From positions 1 to 5,353 of the forward strand of contig JAFDJC010000223.1 of the NCBI GenBank assembly GCA_019307665.1: 5,353 nucleotides of DNA, given 5' to 3'. The notes below the pieces were generated by a model. That model did not search any database and was not told where the DNA came from. It saw nothing but the letters and a program-made list of their open reading frames with translations. The translations under genes and the position numbers were made by a program. Below, one piece after another: positions 1-5,353 of the stretch. Within the stretch, counting starts at the first letter, position 1; each line of letters opens with the position of its first letter. The stretch comes from Deltaproteobacteria bacterium. GTDB taxonomy: Bacteria > Desulfobacterota > Desulfobacteria > Desulfobacterales > SURF-7.

Positions 1-524
1 CAAGGCATATCGATCTCATTCATCTCCTGGTTTCCGCCTTCGATTTCACGACCGACTTTCAGTTTTTTATCATCAATCACTTCAATGCTGTTGACGAGTG
101 AGGCATAAGGAATATCCATCATGGCAGCCATCATTCCGCCAACCTGGCCTGCCCCTGCATCAGCCTGGGCACCTGTCATGATCAGATCATAATTCCCTTT
201 TTCAGCTGCTGCTTTTAAAATGGTTGCGATACTTTTTCCGTCCGAGCCCTCAAAAGCATCATCAGAAAGCAGAAGACCGCTGTTTGCACCCATTGCCATT
301 TCTCTTCTCAGCACTTCTTCTGATTCGTCATCGCCGACTGTTACGACCGTCACATTTCCGCCGACCTTGTCAACAATCTGAATCGCTTCTTCTACCGCAT
401 AATTGTCCCATTCATTAACAGAGTATACAAGGTCATCACGCTCTATATCAGTACCGTCGCTGTTGACCTCGATCTCATTTTCCGCGGTGTCGGGCACCCT
501 CTTCACACATACTAAAATTTCCAT
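1..524 (-). CDS. etfB: Electron transfer flavoprotein beta subunit (EtfB), 3' end cut by window edge
   Basis: This is the small subunit of the soluble flavoprotein EtfAB, which takes electrons from acyl-CoA dehydrogenases and delivers them to a membrane quinone reductase. My own translation from the ATG at 524 gives 174 complete codons with no stop before the window edge. EtfB is usually about 250-270 residues, so roughly a third is missing. Family marks seen: the opening MEILVCVKRVPDT, NEWDNYAVEEAI (residues 37-48), the nucleotide-binding strand around TVVTVGDDESEE (59-70), the TGAQADAGAGQVGGMMA segment (117-133), and the EtfB signature region VGREIEGGNQ (157-166). The start is fixed by a strong GGGAGGA ribosome binding site 5 nt upstream. 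The gene follows EMO after 89 nt on the same strand, so cotranscription is likely. Whether this ETF is classical or electron-bifurcating cannot be settled from this fragment. Its EMO neighbour favours the classical, quinone-linked type. Identification as EtfB is firm. Confidence 0.95.
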   Translation of the reverse strand, partial: MEILVCVKRVPDTAENEIEVNSDGTDIERDDLVYSVNEWDNYAVEEAIQIVDKVGGNVTVVTVGDDESEEVLRREMAMGANSGLLLSDDAFEGSDGKSIATILKAAAEKGNYDLIMTGAQADAGAGQVGGMMAAMMDIPYASLVNSIEVIDDKKLKVGREIEGGNQEMNEIDMP

Positions 525-529
525 ATTCG

Positions 530-536
530 TCCTCCC
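530..536 (-). promoter_or_regulatory. Ribosome binding site of etfB
   Basis: The minus strand reads GGGAGGA 5 nt before the ATG at 524. It is a near-perfect Shine-Dalgarno sequence and the strongest of the three visible in the window. It may reflect a need for more ETF than membrane EMO, but that is inference. Confidence 0.8.
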
Positions 537-613
537 AGTTTAATATTTTATAACCAGCTTACAAGCGATTTTGAGTACATTATATTTTTACCTGCAGCAT
601 ATAGATGCTTCTA

Positions 614-2683
614 CTACCTGATAATATGGCTATCAATCAGTTCCGACAAATCAATGGCCTCCATTTTCCCTTCCAGCCCCGCCACTTTGATTGCATCTTC
701 CATATTCACAAGGCAGAACGGACAAGCAGTCACAATAACGTTTGCGCCGACATCTGCAGCCATCTTCGCCCTTAATACACCCATTCTCTCTTCTTCTTCG
801 GGTTCGTAAAAGAGCATCAGGCCACCGCCGCCGCAACAGAATGAACGGTCCCTGCTTTTCAGCATGTCAACCCTTCTGATTCCTTCTATGGCATCAAGGG
901 CTTCCCTGGGATCTTCATAAATGCCGTTGTGACGCCCGAGATAGCATGGATCGTGATAGGTATATACCTTTGACTCATCTTCAATCATGCGCAGACGAAG
1001 TTCACCTGATTTTACGCTTCTTGTTACCACCTGGCTGATATGCTCAACCGGCGGAAGCCCGTTGTAGTCATGGGTAAGCGCATTGAACGCATGAGGATCA
1101 GCGGTAACGATCTTCCTTACGCCTGAATTCAATATTGCATCTGTATTCTGATTTTTGAGGTCCTGAAACAACATCTCTTCTCCGAACCGCCTGACCTCGT
1201 TCCCGCTGTCCTTTTCAGCTTTTCCAAGAACACCGAAATCAACGCCTGCCGCCGTCAGCACCCGAGCAGTCGCTTGGGCAATACTCTGCATCCTGTCATC
1301 ATAGGATGTGATGCTGTCGACAAAATAGAGCGTATCGGCTGTTTCGCCTTTCTCAAGAACTTTTACCGTACAAGTCTCAGCAAATTCTTTATCTTTTGCC
1401 CAGTCCGCACGTTTTTTCTCCATCTTGCCCCATGGATTACCGCGCTTCTCAACCGCACTCAGCGGTTTTTGCAATGACTGCGGCACCATTCCTTCATCTA
1501 CCATGCCTCGCCTGAGATCCACAATCTTGTCGATATATTCGATTCCGAGCGGACATTCCTGCTCACAGGCACCGCATGTCGTACATGACCAGATCTCGTC
1601 TTCTTCAAATATATCCCCGATCAGAGGCTCACTTTTAAGAAAATCTCCCTTCAGCGGATAATTTTTAAACACCTTGTCACGGGCTTTAATAGAAATAAAT
1701 CTCGGACTGAGAGGGCGTGAAACAGCATTTGCCGGGCACTGATCAGAACATCTGCCGCAGTCCGCGCAGGTATAAAAATCCAGGATATGTTTCCAGGTAA
1801 AGTCCTCAAGCTTTTTGACGCCAAAAGATTCAAGATCGTCAAGCTCTTCGTCTGACACACCGTACCTTACAGGTTTGATATTACCGGTTTTAACCCTCAT
1901 GAAAAATACATTGAAAAGCGAAGTGATCACATGAAAATGCTTTCCAAGAGGCAGGAAACATAGAAAAAAGAAAAAGGTCAGGTCGTGCACATAATAAGAT
2001 ACAATATGCATGGCCTGAAGTGTTTCAACCGATATATACAAAAGTATATTCTTAAAAAACCATACCAGGGTTAAAGGAGCAAGAAACTCGGCATGAACCC
2101 CCTTCTGAACCTGGGCAGCTACAAATGAGGCTTCGAAAAGACTTTCGGAAATCATCAGGGTGGCAATAATGCCGAGAACAAATACCGCTTCTCCGGTATG
2201 GTCGTGGCCGTATTTTTCCGGAACATTATAACGCTCGGGACGTAAAATACCCCTCCTCACAGCGGCAATAACACAGGCAATAAAAACCCATGTTGCTGCA
2301 TAATCTTTTATAACGTTATATATATGTCCAAGCATGCCTTCAAAGCCAGGAAGCACAAACCCTTCCTTAAGGCCTACCACAACCAGTGAAGTGGATCTGA
2401 TACCAAGGGCAAGAAAACCAAAAAATATCATAATATGGAGCACACCTGCCGTCATATACCTGGGTTGCCGCCACTGGGCAAGCCAGATCTTGGCAACATT
2501 GAAGATTCGACTTGGAATATCGTCGAAACGACTGTCCGGTGCTGCTTTGACAAGAGGTGCCATTCTTTTTGCCATGATGTAGGTAAAAAGAGCCACTCCT
2601 ACAACCGGTATAAGAAGGGAAAAAATCGCTGTTGGGAAAAACCCGATGAAAAATTTTGCCGGAGAAATTAAAACTGGTTCCAT
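614..2683 (-). CDS. Membrane-bound heme/Fe-S oxidoreductase, EMO type (ETF:menaquinone oxidoreductase; HdrD/DsrK-like)
   Basis: A 689-residue fusion of a membrane cytochrome domain and a heterodisulfide-reductase-like Fe-S domain. Residues 1-250 hold about six hydrophobic segments (near 12-35, 78-104, 130-145, 164-190, 203-219, 222-247), resembling a NarI-type diheme b subunit. Candidate heme ligands are H83, H120, H226, H233, H249 and H251. Two [4Fe-4S] motifs follow: C306/C309/C312/C316 and C367/C370/C373/C377, each ending CP. A first CCG-like domain (about 448-540) has lost its cysteines. The second is intact as C580-X35-C616-C617-X36-C654-PF-C657, the pattern that binds a noncubane cluster in HdrB-like proteins. 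This layout matches the EMO family described in syntrophic and sulfate-reducing fatty-acid oxidisers, which moves electrons from reduced EtfAB to (methyl)menaquinone. Placement between an acyl-CoA dehydrogenase gene and etfB supports that role. Start: ATG at 2683, with AAGGA 11 nt upstream, a slightly long spacing. Alternative: another DsrK/HdrD-like membrane reductase with a different donor. The architecture is certain; the EMO function is strong inference. Confidence 0.88.
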   Translation of the reverse strand: MEPVLISPAKFFIGFFPTAIFSLLIPVVGVALFTYIMAKRMAPLVKAAPDSRFDDIPSRIFNVAKIWLAQWRQPRYMTAGVLHIMIFFGFLALGIRSTSLVVVGLKEGFVLPGFEGMLGHIYNVIKDYAATWVFIACVIAAVRRGILRPERYNVPEKYGHDHTGEAVFVLGIIATLMISESLFEASFVAAQVQKGVHAEFLAPLTLVWFFKNILLYISVETLQAMHIVSYYVHDLTFFFFLCFLPLGKHFHVITSLFNVFFMRVKTGNIKPVRYGVSDEELDDLESFGVKKLEDFTWKHILDFYTCADCGRCSDQCPANAVSRPLSPRFISIKARDKVFKNYPLKGDFLKSEPLIGDIFEEDEIWSCTTCGACEQECPLGIEYIDKIVDLRRGMVDEGMVPQSLQKPLSAVEKRGNPWGKMEKKRADWAKDKEFAETCTVKVLEKGETADTLYFVDSITSYDDRMQSIAQATARVLTAAGVDFGVLGKAEKDSGNEVRRFGEEMLFQDLKNQNTDAILNSGVRKIVTADPHAFNALTHDYNGLPPVEHISQVVTRSVKSGELRLRMIEDESKVYTYHDPCYLGRHNGIYEDPREALDAIEGIRRVDMLKSRDRSFCCGGGGLMLFYEPEEEERMGVLRAKMAADVGANVIVTACPFCLVNMEDAIKVAGLEGKMEAIDLSELIDSHIIR

Positions 2684-2694
2684 TTTTTATCTTT

Positions 2695-2699
2695 TCCTT
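2695..2699 (-). promoter_or_regulatory. Ribosome binding site of the EMO gene (long spacing)
   Basis: AAGGA on the minus strand lies 11 nt from the ATG at 2683, in an A-rich leader. The spacing is longer than the usual 5-9 nt, which suggests modest translation. No in-frame alternative start with a better site is evident close by, and the protein begins directly before the first membrane segment. Confidence 0.5.
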
Positions 2700-2707
2700 T
2701 ATTTCAA

Positions 2708-2738
2708 TTTATACTTCATTTGTATTTATCTAATTCAA
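2708..2738 (-). promoter_or_regulatory. Candidate promoter for EMO-etfB
   Basis: On the minus strand TTGAAT (2738-2733) and TATAAA (2713-2708) resemble -35 and -10 boxes (4/6 and 5/6 matches). They are separated by 19 nt, which is longer than the optimal 17. Transcription would start near 2701, just before the ribosome binding site. The FadR-box palindrome lies 15 nt upstream of the -35 element. A weaker alternative, TTGTTT (2789-2784) with TATTCA (2765-2760), would place the operator over the -10 element, a more typical repression geometry. The region is AT-rich, so chance matches are likely. Confidence 0.3.
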
Positions 2739-2753
2739 CTTTTTCTGGTTCAT

Positions 2754-2775
2754 AATGAATGAATATTCATTCATT
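2754..2775. promoter_or_regulatory. 22-bp perfect palindrome, probable FadR-box operator
   Basis: The half-site AATGAATGAAT (2754-2764) is followed directly by its exact reverse complement (2765-2775). The central 20 bp agree at every position with the Bacillus subtilis FadR (YsiA) consensus as I remember it, WTGAATGAMTANTCATTCAW. FadR of that type is a TetR-family repressor released by long-chain acyl-CoA, and the regulator encoded at 5345-4692 looks like it. The site lies between the acyl-CoA dehydrogenase stop and the EMO start, with its near edge 70 nt before the EMO ATG, so it probably controls an internal promoter for EMO-etfB. The palindrome is directly seen; the regulator pairing is inference. 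Confidence 0.8.
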
Positions 2776-2807
2776 CTTCACAAAAACAAATTTTCTTTTT
2801 ACATCTT

Positions 2808-2824
2808 TTGCATTGCTAATGCAA
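2808..2824 (-). other. Hairpin just after the acyl-CoA dehydrogenase stop codon
   Basis: On the minus strand TTGCATT-AGC-AATGCAA forms a perfect 7-bp stem with a 3-nt loop, beginning 5 nt after the TAA stop at 2832-2830. The sequence after it is A-rich, with no T-tract, so it does not look like a standard intrinsic terminator. It could protect or define the 3' end of the tetR-acd message, partly separating it from EMO-etfB, or be a second inverted-repeat protein site. The stem is AT-rich and modest in strength. Confidence 0.4.
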
Positions 2825-2829
2825 CCGTT

Positions 2830-4635
2830 TTATCCACCGAAAGAGCTCTCTTCAATTTCCATGGCAGCGCCGTTTGTTGCGAGAATGGCTTCCATCTTGC
2901 CAAGTGTGATCGGAAGAACCGAGTTTAAAAAAAATTCAGCCGATTTTACCTGGCCTTTATAAAAATCAGCATCCTTTTTGCTTTGCTCGACCTTAGGTGC
3001 GGCAATTGATGCCCGCCACAGGAGCATCCACGCTACAACGACATCACCCACAACCTCCATAAACGGATGGGCAAATGCAAATGCATTTAGCACTTTTTCA
3101 GACATGGCTGTTTTGCCCATGTGCATTGCAACTTCACCGAGTTTGTTGATGGCTGTCTCAAGTTTTGCGGCATATTCTTCAAGCCCTGCCTCTTTTGCTT
3201 CTGCAATCGTCTTCTGCATTTCGCCGAGAAAGTTCATGAAATATTTGCCTTTTTTCATACCCAGCTTCCTTCCAAGCAGATCCATGGCCTGAATGCCGTT
3301 TGTCCCTTCATAAATCATGGTGATCCTGCAGTCTCTGAGCAGTTGCTCAACCGGGTATTCCTTGATGTAACCGTAACCGCCGTATACCTGCATTGCGTGG
3401 CTGCACATATCAAAAGACTTGTCCGTTACATATCCCTTGGCAATAGGAATCAGCACTTCCACCAGGCCGTGCCATTTATCCTTTTCCTCATCATTATCTG
3501 TAATATCTATCATGTCTTCACAGCGGGCAACGTAATAAATAAGGCTTCTCATACCTTCAATATACGCTTTCATGGTAATCAGCTGCCGGCGTACATCGGG
3601 ATGGTTGATAATCGTTACGGAAGGCGCGTCCTTGTCCATCATCTGAAGCAGATTTTTCCCCTGTACCCTCTCTTTCGCATAATTTAAGGAGGACAGGTAA
3701 GCTGAACTGGCACATGAAAATCCCTGGAATCCCACAAGAAGACGGGCTTCGTTCATCATCAGAAACATGGCTCGCATGCCTTTGTTTTCCTCTCCAAGAA
3801 GTGTTCCAACGCAGTTTCCGCTGCCGCCGAGTGCCAGGGAGGCTGTAGAATTGCCGTGAATACCCATTTTTTCTTCAATGCCTGTACACACCACATCATT
3901 AAATTCGCCAAGGCTGCCATCATCATTCACACGGAATTTCGGAACCAGAAAAAGTGAAATACCCCTTGTTCCCGCAGGGGCACCTTCAATACGTGCAAGT
4001 ACCGGGTGTATAATGTTTTCAGAAAGGTCATGTTCACCGCTTGAAATGAATATTTTAGTTCCTGTGATGGAATATGTGCCGTCTGCATTCTTGACAGCTG
4101 CCGTTTCCAGAGCTCCGACATCAGACCCGGCTCCGGCTTCGGTCAGGAGCATTGTTCCGGTCCACTCTCCGGTAAACATATTCTTCAGAAACAGTTCTTT
4201 CTGCTTGTCGGTTCCGAATGCCTCTACTAGTTTTGCCGCTCCGTGGGTAAGGCCGGGATACATCATAAAAGCATAATTTGCCCCCAGAAAGTAATCGCTT
4301 GCAGCCATTGAGACAACACGCGGCATGCCCTGACCGCCATATTCAACATTTTCAGGCATGGCAAGCCATTCTCCTTCCTTGAAAATTTTCCATGCTCTGT
4401 GAAACTCTTCCGGAACCGTAACTTTTCCGTTTTCAAACTTAGTGCCGACTTCATCCCCGATTTTCTGGGTCGGCAGAATCTCCTTTATAGCAAGGTTTCT
4501 CGCCTCGGAAACAATCAAATCAACGGTTTTTTTATTGAACTCTTCATATTTTTCATGTTTGCTCAATTCTTCTACCTTAAACTGTTCGTGCAGGACAAAA
4601 TCCACATCCCTGCGATCTGCAATTAACTGTGCCAT
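2830..4635 (-). CDS. Acyl-CoA dehydrogenase, ~600-residue class with extra C-terminal domain
   Basis: An FAD enzyme that oxidises an acyl-CoA to the trans-2-enoyl-CoA and passes electrons to ETF, the first step of beta-oxidation. The 601 residues exceed the roughly 380 of short- and medium-chain enzymes. They fit the class with an N-terminal extension and an additional C-terminal helical domain (about 460-590; Pfam AcylCoA_DH_N and Acyl-CoA dehydrogenase C-terminal-like, a group that includes DmdC). Visible motifs: LLTEAGAGSDVGAL (163-176, flavin/substrate loop), KIFISSGEHDL (194-204), KMGIHGNSTASL (256-267), VYGGYGYIKEYPVEQLLRD (417-435), and IYEGTNGIQ (441-449), with E443 at the catalytic-base position of MCAD-type enzymes. 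The start is set by AAGGAG 8 nt before the ATG at 4635. The gene follows the regulator after 56 nt and precedes EMO by 146 nt. Chain length or branched/aromatic substrate preference cannot be read from sequence alone. A FadR-type regulator hints at fatty acyl-CoA. Confidence 0.95.
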   Translation of the reverse strand: MAQLIADRRDVDFVLHEQFKVEELSKHEKYEEFNKKTVDLIVSEARNLAIKEILPTQKIGDEVGTKFENGKVTVPEEFHRAWKIFKEGEWLAMPENVEYGGQGMPRVVSMAASDYFLGANYAFMMYPGLTHGAAKLVEAFGTDKQKELFLKNMFTGEWTGTMLLTEAGAGSDVGALETAAVKNADGTYSITGTKIFISSGEHDLSENIIHPVLARIEGAPAGTRGISLFLVPKFRVNDDGSLGEFNDVVCTGIEEKMGIHGNSTASLALGGSGNCVGTLLGEENKGMRAMFLMMNEARLLVGFQGFSCASSAYLSSLNYAKERVQGKNLLQMMDKDAPSVTIINHPDVRRQLITMKAYIEGMRSLIYYVARCEDMIDITDNDEEKDKWHGLVEVLIPIAKGYVTDKSFDMCSHAMQVYGGYGYIKEYPVEQLLRDCRITMIYEGTNGIQAMDLLGRKLGMKKGKYFMNFLGEMQKTIAEAKEAGLEEYAAKLETAINKLGEVAMHMGKTAMSEKVLNAFAFAHPFMEVVGDVVVAWMLLWRASIAAPKVEQSKKDADFYKGQVKSAEFFLNSVLPITLGKMEAILATNGAAMEIEESSFGG

Positions 4636-4643
4636 GTCATCTT

Positions 4644-4649
4644 CTCCTT
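4644..4649 (-). promoter_or_regulatory. Ribosome binding site deciding the acyl-CoA dehydrogenase start
   Basis: AAGGAG on the minus strand lies 8 nt before the ATG at 4635. A second ATG at 4640 is only 3 nt from this site, is out of frame, and would give a 5-codon peptide (MTWHS), so 4635 is the start used here. Confidence 0.7.
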
Positions 4650-4667
4650 ATTCTATGTATTTGTGAT

Positions 4668-4684
4668 TCGCTGTGTTCCAGCGA
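4668..4684 (-). other. Small hairpin between the regulator and acyl-CoA dehydrogenase genes
   Basis: A 6-bp stem with a 5-nt loop (minus strand TCGCTG-GAACA-CAGCGA) sits 7 nt after the regulator's TGA stop. No T-tract follows, so termination is unlikely. It might tune the ratio of the two proteins through RNA stability or partial pausing, but a stem of this size can arise by chance. Confidence 0.3.
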
Positions 4685-4691
4685 TAATTAT

Positions 4692-5345
4692 TCAGCCTTT
4701 TGCCTGACTCCCATTGCTGCCTATACCTTTAAAGTAAAGATCCACCAGCGGATCTGCCATGGATGCAAGTTCGTAACTACCGCCTGCATGCACCCAGGTA
4801 TTAATCACCTCATCCACGGCGCCGAGAATATATCTTTTTACAAGACTGACATACAGGTCCTTCCGGATACTTCCTTCTTCCTGTCCCTGCTCAATCAGTT
4901 CACCGACCATTCCAAGATACATCTTTGTGATCTCTTTTATCTGTTTTTCTATATGACGTGTCTGTCTTGCTTCAGCCTGAAAGACAACCGCCATATTCTT
5001 ATCGTGCTGAAATTCCGTAAAATGCCGCCGGACCAAGTTTTTCAGCTTGTCAACGGCATTGCCGGCCTTGTCGACTTCTTCCCTGAATCCTGCAAAGATC
5101 TTTTTTGTCTTATAGTCAAAAAACTGCAGAAGGATATCATCCTTATTTTTGAAATACAGGTAAATTGTTCCCCCGGCGACTCCGGCTTCTTGGGCAATCT
5201 GGGATATGGTTGAATGGAAAAAACCCTGTTCTGCGAAAACCTTTATCGCAGCTTCCAGGATTGTATGGTATTTATCGTTTTTATTTAAATCGTTTTTATT
5301 TAAATCGTTTTTATTTAAATCTGTTTTATTAATATTCTGCCCCAT
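4692..5345 (-). CDS. TetR-family transcriptional regulator, FadR (YsiA)-like
   Basis: A 217-residue probable repressor of fatty-acid degradation genes. Residues 26-72 form the TetR DNA-binding domain, with the helix-turn-helix around TISQIAQEAGVAGGTIYLYF (46-65) and the KNKDDIL tail typical of the family. The C-terminal ligand domain, including AVVFQAEARQTR (119-130) and ILGAVDEVINTWV (173-185), resembles Bacillus FadR from memory (TetR_C_4 type), a repressor that leaves DNA on binding long-chain acyl-CoA. The N-terminus is odd: residues 9-23 are three DLNKN pentapeptides encoded by a perfect 15-bp tandem repeat, preceded by a degenerate NINKT. It is hydrophilic and probably disordered. The ATG at 5345 is the only Met before the DNA-binding domain. 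Just 8 nt of leader are visible, with no Shine-Dalgarno in them, so the exact start is less certain. The gene ends 56 nt before the acyl-CoA dehydrogenase and is probably cotranscribed with it. TetR family is certain; FadR-like ligand is inference. Confidence 0.9.
   Translation of the reverse strand: MGQNINKTDLNKNDLNKNDLNKNDKYHTILEAAIKVFAEQGFFHSTISQIAQEAGVAGGTIYLYFKNKDDILLQFFDYKTKKIFAGFREEVDKAGNAVDKLKNLVRRHFTEFQHDKNMAVVFQAEARQTRHIEKQIKEITKMYLGMVGELIEQGQEEGSIRKDLYVSLVKRYILGAVDEVINTWVHAGGSYELASMADPLVDLYFKGIGSNGSQAKG
5274..5321. repeat. 15-bp tandem repeat, 3.2 perfect copies, inside the regulator gene
   Basis: The unit CGTTTTTATTTAAAT (plus strand) occurs three times without a mismatch at 5276-5290, 5291-5305 and 5306-5320. 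The 15-nt period extends to 5274 on the left and 5321 on the right. A degenerate copy (about 4 of 15 mismatched) follows at 5321-5335. In the coding frame each unit reads GAT TTA AAT AAA AAC, that is DLNKN, at residues 9-23. Because the unit is five codons, gain or loss of copies keeps the reading frame. Confidence 0.95.
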
Positions 5346-5353
5346 AATAATTC

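Noticed and set aside
224..418. 64-codon plus-strand open frame opposite etfB
   Set aside because: Arginine/histidine/proline-rich shadow of a well-supported etfB reading frame.
596..609. Inverted repeat AGCAT-n4-ATGCT just after the EMO stop, possible terminator
   Set aside because: The stem is only 5 bp and AT-rich, and no T-tract follows on the minus strand. The etfB gene continues in the same direction.
525..613. Possible separate etfB promoter in the 89-nt gap (a TATAAA is present)
   Set aside because: No acceptable -35 element lies at 16-18 nt, and the gap is AT-rich enough to give such a match by chance.
3121..3687. 188-codon plus-strand open frame opposite the acyl-CoA dehydrogenase
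   Set aside because: It is fully nested within a gene with catalytic motifs on the other strand, and no independent coding evidence was found.
4623..4640. Five-codon ORF (MTWHS) overlapping the acyl-CoA dehydrogenase start, possible leader peptide
   Set aside because: Its ATG is only 3 nt from the Shine-Dalgarno sequence, and the real start at 4635 has the better 8-nt spacing. Such short frames arise by chance.
4629..5213. 194-codon plus-strand open frame opposite the regulator gene
   Set aside because: It lies antisense to a clear TetR-family protein, has no recognisable domain or ribosome binding site, and its residue composition looks like a reverse-strand shadow.

Overview
The window carries four genes, all on the minus strand, that read from right to left as one catabolic module: a FadR-like TetR-family regulator (5345-4692), a ~600-residue acyl-CoA dehydrogenase (4635-2830), a membrane-bound Fe-S/heme oxidoreductase of the EMO type (ETF:menaquinone oxidoreductase; 2683-614), and the N-terminal two thirds of electron transfer flavoprotein beta subunit (524-1, running off the left edge). 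The etfA gene probably lies just beyond position 1, but it is not visible.

The proteins suggest an anaerobic fatty-acid (or aromatic/short-chain acid) oxidiser, most likely a sulfate-reducing or syntrophic member of the Desulfobacterota. The reasons are the EMO-type HdrD/NarI fusion next to etfB, the acyl-CoA dehydrogenase with an extra C-terminal domain, and the general protein style. No 16S or other phylogenetic marker is present, so this assignment is inference.

Proposed pathway: the dehydrogenase oxidises an acyl-CoA to an enoyl-CoA and passes two electrons to EtfAB. ETF hands them to EMO, whose cytosolic Fe-S domains and membrane heme b domain deliver them to menaquinone. The regulator would sense the acyl-CoA substrate. 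In support, a perfect 22-bp palindrome (2754-2775) in the gap between the dehydrogenase and EMO genes matches, as I remember it, the Bacillus FadR box, and the encoded TetR protein resembles Bacillus FadR (YsiA) in both its DNA-binding and C-terminal domains.

Gaps: 525-613 (89 nt, etfB ribosome binding site, otherwise unremarkable), 2684-2829 (146 nt, operator, possible promoter and a hairpin), and 4636-4691 (56 nt, small hairpin and ribosome binding site). No gene-free stretch exceeds 300 bases. I saw no tRNA, rRNA, CRISPR, insertion sequence or convincing intrinsic terminator. The most unusual local features are the FadR-box palindrome, a 15-bp in-frame tandem repeat at the start of the regulator gene, and the complete loss of cysteines from the first CCG domain of EMO.
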